Counted from the stretch's first letter, positions 32,020 to 42,414 are shown. The stretch is 64,000 bases of DNA from Monodelphis domestica (GCF_027887165.1 NC_077233.1:220886322-220950321); one strand, 5' to 3'. Made by a program: numbers and translations. The notes: a model not told the origin generated them from the letters alone.

Positions 32020-33090
32020 CACCTAGGATGCCATGTTGGAAAGAGCACCAGACTAAGAGTCAGAAGACTCAGGGTCAAGTCTCACCTCATCTACTTATAA
32101 TCTGTATAAATAACTATATAAGTCATTTAACTTAAGCTTTATCTTCATCCTCTATGAAAAGTGGATAACAAAACCTGCCCCCCTTATGGTTGTTGTCTTC
32201 TTATCCTTCTTGAGAACAGAAGCCAGATTCTTTCTTTCTTCCTTTCTTTTTTCTTCCTTCCTTCCTTTCCTTCCTTCTTTCTCTCTTTTCCTTTTTCCCT
32301 TCCTTTCTCTCCCTTCCTTCTTCTCTTTCCTTCTTTCTTTCTTCCTTTCCTTCCTTCTTTCTGTTCCTTTTTTCCTTCCTTTCTCTCCCTTCCTTCTTTT
32401 TCCTCTTTCCTTCTTTCTTCCTTCATCCCTGTCCTTCATTCCTTCTTTCTTTCTCTTCCTTTCTTTTTCCTTTCTTTTCTCTCCCTTCCTTCCTTCTTTT
32501 TCTCTTTCCTTCTTTCTTTCTTCATCCCTGTCCTTCATTCCTTCTTTCTTTCTCTTCCTTTCTTTTTTCCTTCCTTTATCTCCCTTCCTTCCTTCTTTTT
32601 CTCTTTCCTTCTTTCTCTCTTCCTTCTTTCTTTTATTCTTTTCCTTTATTTTTTCCTTTCTTCTTTCCCTTCTTTCTTTCCTTCTTTCTCTCTTCCTTCT
32701 TTCTTTTCCCTTTTCTTTTTCTTTTCCTTTCTTCTTTCCTTCCTTCCTTCACTTCTTTCTTTTTTCTTTCTTTCCTTCTTTTTCTCCCTTCCATCTTTCC
32801 TTCCTTTCTTCTTTCCTCCTTTTCTTCCTTTCCCTTCTCTTTCTTTTTCCCATTCCTTCCTTTCTTTTTCTCTGTCTCTCTGTCTCTGTTTCTGTCTCTC
32901 TGTCTCTCTTACTCTCCCTCCAGAAACTAGCACATTGTCTGATCCATGTTCAATAAAAGATCATTGAAAATCAAACTATAACTGAATTAAAGTGAACTGA
33001 ATTGAAATTGTGAAGATCAAATGAGATGAAAGAAGTAGAAAAAACATTTTTACAAACTACAAAGTGTCACACAAATATTATTACCTGGGA
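32020..33090 (+). repeat. MIR copy split by a polypyrimidine expansion
   Basis: Left: 'gaaagagcaccagactaaga', 'gtcatttaacttaagcttta', 'gtggataacaaaacctgccc'. Right (33005 on): 'gtgaagatcaaatgagatga', 'caaactacaaagtgtcacac'. The tract at 32225-32925 lies between them. Confidence 0.65.
32225..32925. repeat. 700-bp polypyrimidine tract (TTCC/TTTC/TCCC mixtures)
   Basis: Almost pure C/T on the plus strand. Higher-order repeats of about 115 bp are visible around 'catccctgtccttcattcct', which occurs at about 32423 and 32522. Long open frames on both strands here encode only Ser/Phe/Leu or Lys/Glu/Arg runs and are not genes. Confidence 0.98.
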
Positions 33091-33099
33091 CAATATTGT

Positions 33100-33430
33100 T
33101 GGACCAATATAGACTCGTCTTTATAAACCAAGAGAATGAAGATTGCAGCTTAATAATGCATGCTTACTAAGGAATACCACCAGTTGGTCACTATTATTTA
33201 AGTTATTCATTAACCAAATGAGTTATTCATTGGCAATTGTCAGACATTCATGAAGAACTCCCCTCAAGAACAATAAAAGTCAATCTGGATTGTTGAGAGG
33301 GTGGGGAAAGAAGGGTTGTATAAATGTTATATAAACCTAGACTGGCATAAAGGAAACCTTGATGGAGTAAGTCTAGCTTACCTACCTAAAAATGGTATAA
33401 ATAACAATAATACAAATTTACATTTAGATC
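33100..33430. promoter_or_regulatory. AT-rich unique block, possible conserved element
   Basis: Contains 'cttaataatgcatgcttact', a near repeat of 'agttattcatt' (about 33201 and 33222), and 'gaacaataaaagtcaat' with a SOX-like core. No repeat recognised. Confidence 0.2.
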
Positions 33431-33439
33431 AAGTTTACT

Positions 33440-33720
33440 GAGAGGTAACATGGTCCGGCAAATGGTGGAACCCAAGGAGCCCTGGCTTCAAATCCTCTCA
33501 TTTACTGGGTAGGTGACTCTGAGCAACTCACCTTCTATATTCCAGCAACTTTCTAAGACTATAAAATTGGAAATGACATTCATCTGGTGCTTATTTTCAA
33601 CATAATTTCCTCACATCCCTGGGAGGTGTGTAGCATAAATACGATCTCCATTTTGCAGAGCAGGAAACTGAGTCCTGGAGACATTAAGAAACTTGCCCAG
33701 AGTCTCAGAGCAGGTAAATG
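33440..33720. repeat. Two MIR-type fragments in opposite orientations
   Basis: 33450-33560 plus ('ccctggcttcaaatcctctc') and 33560-33720 minus ('ctccattttgcagagcagga', 'aacttgcccagagtctcaga'). Confidence 0.65.
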
Positions 33721-34285
33721 TCACTTCTCCATTTCCTTTTCCTGACTTCATTCCCAGCTGCCATAGCCCACTCTCTGGGTCCCAGATGACGGATCATGCC
33801 AGTTACCTGGTTGTGTTCCCTTCGTCAAGGAGCCAGTTTTCCCTCAGTTGGGTTTCTATCCGGCTTAGGCTAAAAACAGTGTCAGGCATGGCGATCATCA
33901 GCTCAGGATCTTTGTGGAGAGGAGTGTTTGGGTCAGATACCTGGTATTCAGTCACACCTACTAATTCCCAATTGGCCTAGAAACTCTATTTCACGTCAGA
34001 TTGAGTACAAATGAAACCTAAAAGCTACAAAATGGACTTCTACACTCACATACACACAGTGGCACCCCCTTCCTGTAATTTATAACATGCCAGGTACAGG
34101 TGGCCAGAGCGCTTAGGAGATGAGACCGGCAATAAGCCAACATCACAAACCATGCACGCCCTCGGAACAGGCTTACATCGAATACTCTTTGCTCAAGCAG
34201 CGTTCAGAAATAAGACGAAAACGCGGGGGGAGGGGGCAGGGGGGGGAGGTTTGATCCTGAAATTCAAATACCAAATACCAAAATA
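33721..34285. other. Unique DNA with a G-rich run
   Basis: No repeat recognised. 34223-34247 is a very G-rich run (ggggggagggggcagggggg...), a possible quadruplex former. Confidence 0.45.
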
Positions 34286-34289
34286 CCAA

Positions 34290-34560
34290 ATAATAATAAT
34301 AATTACAGTTCATCTTCTTATAGCACTTTACAGTTTGCAAAAGATTTTCCTCAAACAATTGTGTGAAGTCGTTAATTCATTATAATCCCCATTTGATGGT
34401 TGAGGAAAGGAGTATCAGAGAGGTTAAATGTCTTATCACCTAATTTAGACCTGGAAGGGATCTTAGCAATCATTAGCAATCATTTCGTTCAACTTTCTCA
34501 TTTTATAGATTTGGAAACTGGGACCCAGAAAAATGAGGTGTCCCCACTATCATTTAAGTA
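34290..34560 (-). repeat. MIR-type copies, adjacent
   Basis: 'ttatagcactttacagtttg', 'aatccccatttgatggttga', then 'agacctggaagggatcttag' and 'cattttatagatttggaaac': two MIR pieces side by side. Confidence 0.7.
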
Positions 34561-34579
34561 TTGAATTAGAAGAGTAGTA

Positions 34580-34826
34580 GAGCTGGGTGGCACTGTGGAT
34601 AGAGTGCTAGACTTAAAGTCAGACAGACTCAACTTCCTGAGTTCCAATCTGCCCTCAAGACACTTCCAAGCTATGTGGCCTTGGGCAAGTAATTTAACCC
34701 TATTGGTCTCAGTTTCCTCATCTGTAAAATGAGCTGAAGAAGGAAACCACAAACTACTCCAGTATCTTTGCCAAGAAAACTCCAAATGGGATGATGAAGA
34801 ATTGGATACGACTGAACAAGAACAAA
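34580..34826 (+). repeat. SINE-B copy
   Basis: 'gagctgggtggcactgtgga', 'tctcagtttcctcatctgta', 'tatctttgccaagaaaactc', 'gactgaacaagaac'. Confidence 0.9.
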
Positions 34827-35095
34827 ATGTGGCATGGTGGATAGCATGCAGGTCTTAGAGTCAGGAAGACTTGAGTTTGATTTTTGCCCCAGATGTTCCT
34901 TAATCATGTGACTCTGGACAAATCTCTTAGCTTTCCTGTGCCTCCATTTGATCATTTATAAAATGGAGAGAGTAATAGTATCTATTTCATAAGATTGTTG
35001 TGAGTTAATATAAAGTGTTTTGCAAACCTTAAAGAGCTATACAAATGCTAGCTATTATTACTATTAACATCATTGTCATTATTATTATAGGTAGG
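34827..35095 (+). repeat. CORE-SINE/MIR copy, near full-length
   Basis: 'atgtggcatggtggatagca', 'tcatgtgactctggacaaat', 'taagattgttgtgagttaat', 'ttgcaaaccttaaagagcta', 'gctattattactattaac'. Confidence 0.8.
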
Positions 35096-35139
35096 TTTCC
35101 TTACTCCAAAGCTGATATTCATTCTACCATGCCATACTT

Positions 35140-35345
35140 TCTTTTCTTTTTCTTTTAAACCCTCACCTTCTGTCTTTAAATCAATATTAAGTATCAGTTC
35201 CAAGGTAGAAGAGCAGTAAAGGCTAGGTAACTAGTGTAAAGTAACTTGCCCAGGGTCACACAGCTAGGAAATGTCTGAGGCCAAATTTGAATCCAGGACC
35301 TCCTATCTCTAGGCCTGACTCTCTAGCCACTGAATCACCAAGCTA
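35140..35345 (-). repeat. SINE-A copy
   Basis: 'ttaaaccctcaccttctgtc' to 'ctagccactgaatcaccaag'; full-length, reverse. Confidence 0.9.
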
Positions 35346-35349
35346 TCAT

Positions 35350-35445
35350 ACTATATTTTCTCATGGCCAAACAACTAGTAAGTGTCAGAGCCAGAATTTG
35401 AATCCAGATCTTTTGATTCTGAAATATTTTATATTATACCCTACT
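35350..35445 (-). repeat. MIR-type fragment
   Basis: 'aacaactagtaagtgtcaga', 'gccagaatttgaatccagat'. Confidence 0.65.
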
Positions 35446-35449
35446 GCCA

Positions 35450-35640
35450 AAGAAGGAGAGGAGGATGGAGGGAGGAGAGCAGGGAAAGAAGGGAGGAAGA
35501 GAGAGGGAATGAAAGAAAGAAGGAGAGAAAGAAAAGAGAGGGAGGAGAAAAAGGAAGGAGAAAGGAGAAAGAAGAAAGGAGAAAAAAGAAAAAATAGGAG
35601 GGGAAAAAGAAGAGAATAGAAAAAGGAAGAAAAAAACCAA
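35450..35640. repeat. GA-rich polypurine tract
   Basis: Mixed gga/gaaa repeats. Open frames across it are Lys/Glu/Arg runs, not proteins. Confidence 0.95.
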
Positions 35641-35641
35641 T

Positions 35642-35930
35642 GTGATTCAACAGACATTTATTAAGCCTCTCCTCTGCCTGGAGCCACCAGACCTTTCTGC
35701 CCTCAAGGAGATTATCTTCTCCTGGGGAAATGTAATACAAGCTCAGAGAAATAAATACAAGATGGGGAATGATGAGCATAAGAGAGACATCAGCCAGTGT
35801 TTTAGGGAAAGAAGAGCAATGAGTTGGAACAGGGAAAGCTTCACACCTGATAGACTCCTGAGTGCAGCAGCCTTGAGAGAAAAGGAAAGAAGAAAGGATA
35901 CAATCTCTGTGAGACATTATCATACAACAC
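35642..35930 (+). repeat. Family E-like copy, diverged
   Basis: 'agacatttattaagcctctc', 'ctgccctcaaggagattatc'. The 141-codon frame at 35642-36067 runs from here into SINE and L1 remnants and is a chance frame. Confidence 0.5.
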
Positions 35931-36012
35931 CAACTATCAGGCTAATAAATTGGGTAATGCCTGGCACTGCTTACAATGCCTGTGTTGGTTTGTGGTCATT
36001 GTTGTTGTTTAT

Positions 36013-36290
36013 CCCTCTTAACTTCTGTCTTAGAATCAATACAAGACTACTGTGCCATAAGAAATAGGAAACGAGATGATGACAAAAAAACAAACAAACC
36101 TGGAAAGACTTCTATGAAGTGATGCAAAGTGAAATTAGCAGAACCAGGGGAACGTTGCACACAGGAACAGCAATAATGGATGAGGATCAACTGTGAAGAA
36201 CTATTATCGCCAAGGCAAGGATCCAGGACAGCTCCAAGGGACTCATGATAAAATAGAAGGAACAGATAAGTCTGAATGCAGATTGAAAAA
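36013..36290 (+). repeat. Short SINE-A remnant joined to an L1 ORF2 3'-end remnant
   Basis: 36013-36047 is the reverse end of SINE-A ('cttctgtcttagaatcaata'). 36048-36250 has L1 text: 'tgccataagaaataggaaac', 'gaagtgatgcaaagtgaaat', 'agcagaaccaggggaacgtt'. The L1 part is old and frame-broken. Confidence 0.65.
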
Positions 36291-36299
36291 TGCCATTCT

Positions 36300-36850
36300 T
36301 CACTTTATTTCCTCCATGAGTGAGGAAACTGAGGCAAACAGGATTAAAAGACTTGCCCAGGGTCACATACCTAGAAAAGCACCTAAGTTCACATTTGAAC
36401 TCAGGTCTTCCAGACTCCAAGTCTGGCCCTCTTTCCAATGAGCCACCTAGCTGCCCACAACAAGCATTTTATCACCATTTTGAAGATGAGGAAACTTAAG
36501 TCTCAGAGAGGTCGAAGGATTGCAGCTAGTGTGTCAGAGCCCCAACTAGAACCTAGGTCTTCTGAATCCAAATCCTGTGTCCTGATGGCCCACACTGCCT
36601 CTTTGCACAGTGGCATTCAACCCTAGGGCTATTATTATTAGTAATAGTAATATTTATATCATACTTCATGGTTTAGAAAGCACCTTTCTCATTAAAAACT
36701 CTGCAAGTACTCTGATCCACATTTTACAAGGAAGGAAAATAAAGAGAAGAGAGGTGAGGAAATGTGCCCAGGGCCACACAGATAGGAAATGTCAGAGCTG
36801 GGACTGAATCCCTTTGAAACCAGTAGCGTCTCCACTAGAGCCACCACTCT
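36300..36850 (-). repeat. SINE-B fragment and two MIR copies, all reverse
   Basis: 36310-36458 SINE-B ('tgaggaaactgaggcaaaca', 'gagccacctagctgcccac'). 36461-36610 MIR ('ccattttgaagatgaggaaa'). 36640-36850 MIR ('cacattttacaaggaaggaa', 'gcccagggccacacagatag'). Confidence 0.75.
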
Positions 36851-36899
36851 GTGGTGCCAAGACAGCCACTCTATTGCAACCATCAGATTTCTTGTCTAA

Positions 36900-37440
36900 A
36901 AATCAGGTTCTGGCAAGGGGCTCTGGGAGGAGCCAGGAGGAAACCCAGGGACCAAAGAGGGACCACAGGGAAGGGCGCAGAAAAGCAACCCTGAGAGCAC
37001 CAATGACCAGTTTTTCTGCCTATGGGATTTGGGTGCCATTAGCTCATCTCAGGGAGGAGGGGCTCAGCTAGTCCAAGAGCTCTGTGCATCCATTTTTACG
37101 GTGGGTGGGTTGGGGCTGGGGGCGGGGGTGTGGGAAGGGTACCAGGGAGCCCTCCCAAACCAACACAGTTTTCCCTTGGACCATTTTTTCTATTCTAAGA
37201 CAATTCTACCCATGAGCTTCTGCTTGATTAGCGTTTTAATGAATATATCTGAATGTACTACAAATCCACCAGCCGTGACTCAAGACCCACAGGCTATGCT
37301 ATCCAGATGCTTCCTTTGTGCTGGGAGTTTGGGGAAGGGGTGAGGGGGGAGGGGAGGGGGAGCGCTTATGTCAGACAGACAATGGGAGCCAGGGGGATGG
37401 GCAAGAAATACCGAGCTGCCTGCCTACAAGAAGGCTTCCC
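36900..37440. other. Repeat-poor block with two strong G-quadruplex-type runs
   Basis: 37102-37139 has seven G runs of three or more with 1-4 base spacers. 37319-37362 has another set (gggg, gggg, gggggg, gggg, ggggg). No SINE is present. The overlapping open frames at 37029-37343 and 37253-37573 are low-complexity Gly/Arg/Pro and unsupported. Confidence 0.6.
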
Positions 37441-37940
37441 ACCCCCCGCCCCACCCCCCTCTGCAGAGCCCAACTCGGGCAACTTCTGGCTCAGGCTTGG
37501 GGCAGTCCACCAATCCCGAGACCATTATCTTGGTGACCGAGGTCCGAGGCGAGGAGTGGGCTCCCAAGGCTAGGCCGTCCCCTTGGAAAGGCATGGGCTG
37601 GCCAGAGCAATATTCTTAGAGGATCGGTGCCGCGGCGAAAGGCTCGCGGCATGACTTCCCTCTCTCCGGGGCCAGCTCCCGAGAAGTGACACTGTGCAAG
37701 GAGGTTTATGACAGCAGGGAACATTTTTTCCACTGTAAATTATATTTAACATTCCACAGAACTTTATTGCATTCTGTGTTTGAGTTTATGAAAAAATCTG
37801 TATTTAACTTCAAGCCCTGGTAAACATCTTTGCTTATGTTGTTATGTGATTCCTTATTTGAGTATTTCGATTTAATTTCACAGTTCATATACCTTAAAGT
37901 TTTGATTTTTTTCCCCCTTTCCCATTCGTTCAGAGAGACA
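37441..37940. promoter_or_regulatory. CpG-rich patch grading into AT-rich conserved-looking DNA
   Basis: 37440-37690 has many CpGs for this genome ('ggatcggtgccgcggcgaaa', 'ggctcgcggcatgac'). 37725-37900 is AT-rich and non-repetitive ('gtaaattatatttaacattc', 'tttattgcattctgtgtttg', 'gtaaacatctttgcttatg'). The juxtaposition resembles a promoter or an enhancer with a CpG shoulder. No TATA, initiator or exon can be confirmed. Confidence 0.35.
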
Positions 37941-38274
37941 TAGGGCTGGCCGAGGGCCTCACTCTCTCTCCTGCTCCCATGTGATGGGTTGCTCACCTCC
38001 TCCCCTATACACTATTGAAAGAAGTGAGGTAATTGAGGGAGGGAGCTCCACTCCGGGGGTCCCCTGTATCCCACCCCCCACTCAGAACTTCACTTGGGAT
38101 GGAGAACAGCCTCAATTTCTCTAGGGGGACGCTGTGTCGGAGCATTCCAACCTTCAGAGAGACTATTATTTATATACATATAAACTAATTTATATATTTA
38201 TTTATACATTTTAGATTATACAAAAATTAGGTATGTATTTATAAACTACTATTTAACGGGGAAGGAAGGGAAGA
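37941..38274. other. Unique DNA with an AT-rich run
   Basis: 38161-38255 is TA-rich ('tatttatatacatataaact'). Nothing else recognised. Confidence 0.45.
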
Positions 38275-38460
38275 TACAGCAAAAATCGCACTGAATCTGA
38301 GAGATCTGAGTTTGAAACCTCATTCTATGACACTCTGTATAATGTTGGGCAAGACATTATCTCCTCTGGAGCTTAGTTTTCCTATCTGTAAAATGAGTTG
38401 GGGCTAGATGTTTCTAAGGTTCCTTACAGCTCTAAATCTATAATTCTATGAGCCAATAGG
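38275..38460 (+). repeat. MIR3-type copy
   Basis: 'gggcaagacattatctcctc', 'tttcctatctgtaaaatgag', 'ttccttacagctctaaatct'. Confidence 0.75.
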
Positions 38461-38589
38461 ACCAATCAGTTCTACGGACCACTATTCCCTTGATATGGGT
38501 GTGGGGAGGAAGATAAATTTGGGGAGAGAGAGCATGTGAGTAGGCAAGAGCATTCTCAAAGCTTCTATGAGTCAGTTCAGCTCACCTGA

Positions 38590-38659
38590 TTCACTGATCC
38601 TAGAAACCTAGATCCTAGAACAGATTCACTGATCCTAGAAACCTAGATCCTAGAACAGA
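38590..38659. repeat. Perfect 35-bp tandem duplication
   Basis: Two identical 35-bp units, 38590-38624 and 38625-38659, each with gatcctag twice ('cactgatcctagaaaccta', 'gatcctagaacaga'). Confidence 0.97.
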
Positions 38660-38869
38660 AGGCTCTGACACAGTATCCCCCTAGAGAAATTGAGGACTCA
38701 AGGGCTCAAGAAATGTAGATTCCAAAAAAAAAAAAGAAAGAAAAAGAAGACAAGAAATGCTTGAGACTGAGCTAGTGGAGGGATGGGGGAGGGAGGGTTG
38801 ATGAGCATCTCCAAATAACAGGAAAATCTGACCTTCAGTTACCCTACAACCAATATGGCTTTATGTAAT

Positions 38870-39250
38870 TATTGTTATGTACCAAGATCTGGTCAAAGAC
38901 TAGGAGGATTCAGGGAAGTGTAAGGTTTAGTCCTTGCCATCCTAGAGCTTACAATCTCATATCCACACTAAGTATCTATTAAGCATTCACAAGCCTGACA
39001 TGAAACAACAGGGAATAATCAAAGACAAGATATTATGTGCTTTAGGAGAGAGAAATTATCGAGGGTCCCAATGAGCAGGGAAGTCTTTTTAGGATAAGAC
39101 TGGAATTTGCTTGACCTTCAAGGATGGACAGGTTTTGTAGAGATGAATGGAGGAGGCATTTGAGGCTAGAGTCAAAGCAGGAATGAGCCTGGTACATCTT
39201 AAGGAATCATAACATCAGTAGAACTAAAAAGAGATCAGACTTTAAACCAT
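38870..39250 (+). repeat. Family E copy, diverged
   Basis: 'ttgccatcctagagcttaca', 'taggagagagaaattatc', 'gaatttgcttgaccttcaag', 'ggaggcatttgaggctagag'. Confidence 0.5.
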
Positions 39251-39253
39251 CTG

Positions 39254-39336
39254 ATGATAATTATGATGATATAATGGTGATGATGATATAATGGTGATGA
39301 TGATGGTGGTGGTGGTGGTGGTGGTAGTGATGATGA

Positions 39337-39370
<34 letters not shown>

Positions 39371-39505
39371 GGTGGTGGTGGTGGTGGTGGTGATGGTGAT
39401 GATGATGATGATGATATAATGGTGATGATGATGATATAATGATAATGATGATGGTGGTGATGATATGATGATGGTGGTGGTAGTGGCAGTGGTGGTGATG
39501 ATGAT
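39254..39505. repeat. ATG/GTG trinucleotide microsatellite, interrupted
   Basis: GAT and GGT triplets with scattered ataatg interruptions. The poly-His frame on the minus strand is an artefact. Confidence 0.97.
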
Positions 39506-39506
39506 A

Positions 39507-39985
39507 ACTATCCTTTATATAGTGCTTTAAGGTTTGCAATGGTTCAGTGCTTAAAGCAATGGGCCTGGATTTGGAAAGATCTGAGTTCAAATTCAGCCTC
39601 AGATACTTCCTAGCTGTGTGACTTTGGGCAATTCACTTAACCTCTGATAACCTGACAAAAAAGGTCCACTGGAAAAGGAAATGGCAAACTGCTCCAGGAT
39701 CCTTGCCAAGAAAATCTCACAGATATCTGTGGTTCCTGGGGTTACAAAGAGTCAAACATAACTGAATAACATCAACAAAAGGTTCCCCAAGTGTTATTTA
39801 TAACTCATTTGATCCTCACAACAAACCTGTGAGATTCATCCCCATTTTAAAGATGAGGAAAAGAAGATACAGAGAACTTTAGTAATTTCTCCAAAGTCAC
39901 ACAGCTGGCAAGTGTCTGAGACAAATCTTCAAGTGTCAGGATCAGGTCTTTCTGATTACCAGAATTGCCCGCTTTCCACTATCCT
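39507..39985 (-). repeat. MIR-type copy interrupted by SINE-B
   Basis: 'tatatagtgctttaaggttt' on the left; 'actcatttgatcctcacaac', 'ccccattttaaagatgagga' and 'tccaaagtcacacagctggc' on the right of the SINE-B at 39543-39777. Confidence 0.75.
39543..39777 (+). repeat. SINE-B copy
   Basis: 'gctgtgtgactttgggcaat', 'aggaaatggcaaactgctcc', 'aacataactgaataacatca'. Confidence 0.85.
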
Positions 39986-39999
39986 CCCTAGAAGCTCTC

Positions 40000-40050
40000 A
40001 TCCAAATCCCTTCATTTTAGGAGGAAATTGAGGCCCAGAAATATTAAGTG

Positions 40051-40123
<73 letters not shown>
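40000..40123. repeat. MIR fragment and (AC)n microsatellite
   Basis: 40010-40054 reverse MIR ('ttgaggcccagaaatattaa'), then about 34 uninterrupted AC units (40055-40123). Confidence 0.85.
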
Positions 40124-40126
<3 letters not shown>

Positions 40127-40555
40127 AGTATTATTTCCACTGTTTCACACTGGTCCTAATATAAAAGGAAATTGTCCCTCACCCAGGGAAAGAAGCTATG
40201 GACATCCACTCAGAGAAGATTCCCTTTTTCTCTTCCCAATTCCATAGGCCCCAGAAGCTGTAGAACAGGGACCCTTGTCTCTCTCTCTCCAACCTCTGGC
40301 AGGGAAGACAAGTTCTGGGTCATTCCTGTTTCAGATTATAAAGCCTGAAGTCACTTGGCTTTGGGATGTGGGTGGCACTGTCCTTTCCTTCTCTGTTATC
40401 ATATCAGGGAGGAGGAAGTAGGCAGGGAAATAGAGACTTCTTTTTTCTTTCTCATCTTTGAGTCTGAGCCTTTTCCCCAGTCACAACCAAGGACAACATT
40501 TTCTAGTCCACAATGTTCTGAGTAAAGACTATGCAAATAAGGAAAGGTTCGTGTT
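40124..40555. other. Unique DNA
   Basis: No repeat recognised; no credible gene. Confidence 0.45.
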
Positions 40556-40559
40556 GAAC

Positions 40560-40820
40560 TCAAGAATCAGAAGACCTGGGTTCCAATCCTGACTGTCTAT
40601 GGAACCTTGGGCAAGTCATTTCTCCTCTTTAAGACTTAGAGATGAGGGGAAGCTACATTGTACAGTGGTTAGAGCACCAGGCCTGGAGTTGGAAGGACTT
40701 AGTTCAAATATGGCCTCAGACACTTCCTAGCTATGTGACTCTCGGCAAGACACTTAACCTCCATTGCCTAGCCCTTAGAATTTATATTAAAACAGAAGGC
40801 AAGGGTTTAAAAAAATAGAA
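40560..40820 (+). repeat. MIR fragment followed by SINE-A
   Basis: 40560-40645 MIR ('aagacctgggttccaatcct'). 40648-40820 SINE-A ('cctcagacacttcctagcta', 'aacagaaggcaagggtttaa') with an internal deletion before its 3' end. Confidence 0.8.
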
Positions 40821-41420
40821 TAAGAGTCATGAGTGGATTATAAATATAGATGGTTTGGGAGAAGGGTTAATTAAATTATAGTGCATTACTGCAACTAAGA
40901 ACAACATGATGAGAAACAAAGAAATCTGAGGAAATTTTTAGCACATAATACAAAGGGGAAAAGTAGAGTAGAGGAATTGAGTACACTAACTACAATCACA
41001 TAAAAGAAAGGAAATGAGAATGAATGGGGAAAGAATTCTGATGGGAACTTAGAGAGGATGACTGAAATTGTGTTATGATACTTAATGTGTTGCAATTAAG
41101 TCATTTAAACTTTCATAGTTCCTAAGCAACTTTAGTTACATTGATGGTCATTGTAAAGTTTTTAATAAAACATTAAAATAAAATAAGGGAGTTGGATTAG
41201 ATGACCTCCAATTCCCCTTCCAGCATTAAGGGTCTATGATTCCATGAAACTAAGTGGCTAGAGCCTGAAAGTGGCCTAAAATCAACTTGCTGGCCTCTGT
41301 CTCCACCTCTCCTCCCAAGTAATTATTTCAGGAAGGGCTACTTTCTCTTTTAGCACTTAGCACAGTGCCTGGAACATAGTAGGAACTTAATAAATACTTA
41401 CTGATTGATTGATTTTTTTT
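40821..41420. other. Diverged LINE-like DNA, MIR3 piece and L2 tail
   Basis: 41185-41255 MIR3-type end ('agttggattagatgacctcc'). 41350-41420 L2 tail ('cttagcacagtgcctggaac' then gattgattgatt). 40830-41180 not assigned. Confidence 0.5.
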
Positions 41421-41695
41421 CTTGTAAAACAAGAGTTCAAGAATAAGCAGACCCCTCTTATGTCAGACTCCCTATACTTTCAGGGCTCCTAGGCCTGTAG
41501 TTTACTGCTTTATGGGTCTGGAAACCCTGAGGAAGTGAAATTGGTCCTAGGTGGCTGAACTGATGGATTGACCCTTCCTGGAGATGAGTGATTTGACCTT
41601 GATTCTGACTCTTCATCCAACTTTTCCAACCCTCTGGGATCTGCATTCAGTTCTGGGTGACATATTTTAGCAAAGACATTGATAAGTTTAGAGAC
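41421..41695. other. Unique DNA
   Basis: Nothing recognised. Confidence 0.4.
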
Positions 41696-41699
41696 CCTG

Positions 41700-42213
41700 G
41701 GGGTATAGTGGGCAGAGGGCTGATCTCATAATCATGAAAACCTGGGGTCAAGAAATGCCTTTGAAATAGGTGAGACCCTACATGACCCTGGGCAAGACAC
41801 TTAATATCTCAGGATCCTTAACAACTCTATAACTATGCAGAATAGTTGTGGGTGCCATGGATAGGGCACTGAGCTTAGAACAAGCAAGACTCCTCTTCCT
41901 GAGTTCAAATGTGACCCCAGACACTAGCCATGTGACCCTAGGCAAGTCACTTAACCCTGTTAGCCTCGGTTTCCTCATCTATACAATGAGCTGGAGAAGG
42001 AAGGGGTAAACCTCTCCAGTGTTTTTGCCAAGGAAATCTCAAATAGGGTCATGAAGGGTCAGATTCAACTGAAAACAACTCAACAACAGCAAAAAATTTT
42101 CATCTGTAAATGAGCTGAAAAAGCAAATGGCAAACCATATCAGTACCTTTGCCAAGAAAACCCCAGATGGGGTGACAAAGAGTCAGACACAACTGAAAAC
42201 AACTCGACAACAA
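41700..42213 (+). repeat. MIR piece, SINE-B, and a second SINE-B 3' fragment
   Basis: 41700-41835 MIR-like ('gaccctgggcaagacactta'). 41848-42090 SINE-B ending 'aactcaacaacagc'. 42095-42213 repeats only the SINE-B 3' half ('catctgtaaatgagctgaaa' to 'aactcgacaacaacagc'): a truncated second copy directly behind the first. Confidence 0.8.
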
Positions 42214-42410
42214 CAGCTAAAAATGATTAGAACAGTCCCAAAATGGAATGGGTTGCCTCAGAGGGTAACAAGTCCCTCCTCATTCCAGGGCTTCAGGCAA
42301 GGGATGGGTGAGCACTTGTTGGGTATGTCGTAGAGGGAATTCTTGATCAGGAATGAGTTAAACAAGATGGCCTCTGAGGTTTCATCCATCAACTGAAATT
42401 CTATGATATT
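42214..42410 (+). repeat. L3/CR1 LINE 3' end
   Basis: 'attagaacagtcccaaaatg', 'ggaatgggttgcctcagagg', 'tgagcacttgttgggtatgt', 'aattctatga'. Confidence 0.75.
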
Positions 42411-42414
42411 TGAG

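Noticed and set aside
32161..32967. Long Ser/Phe/Leu-rich frames (268 and 256 codons) and Lys/Glu-rich frames on the opposite strand
   Set aside because: They are translations of the polypyrimidine tract, open only because C/T codons contain no stops.
35642..36067. 141-codon open frame on the plus strand
   Set aside because: Runs across a family E-like copy, a SINE-A remnant and an old L1 piece.
37253..37619. Overlapping Gly/Arg/Pro-rich frames in the G-rich block
   Set aside because: Three frames are open at once, which reflects base composition rather than coding.
39261..39590. Poly-histidine frame on the minus strand
   Set aside because: Translation of the ATG/GTG trinucleotide repeat.
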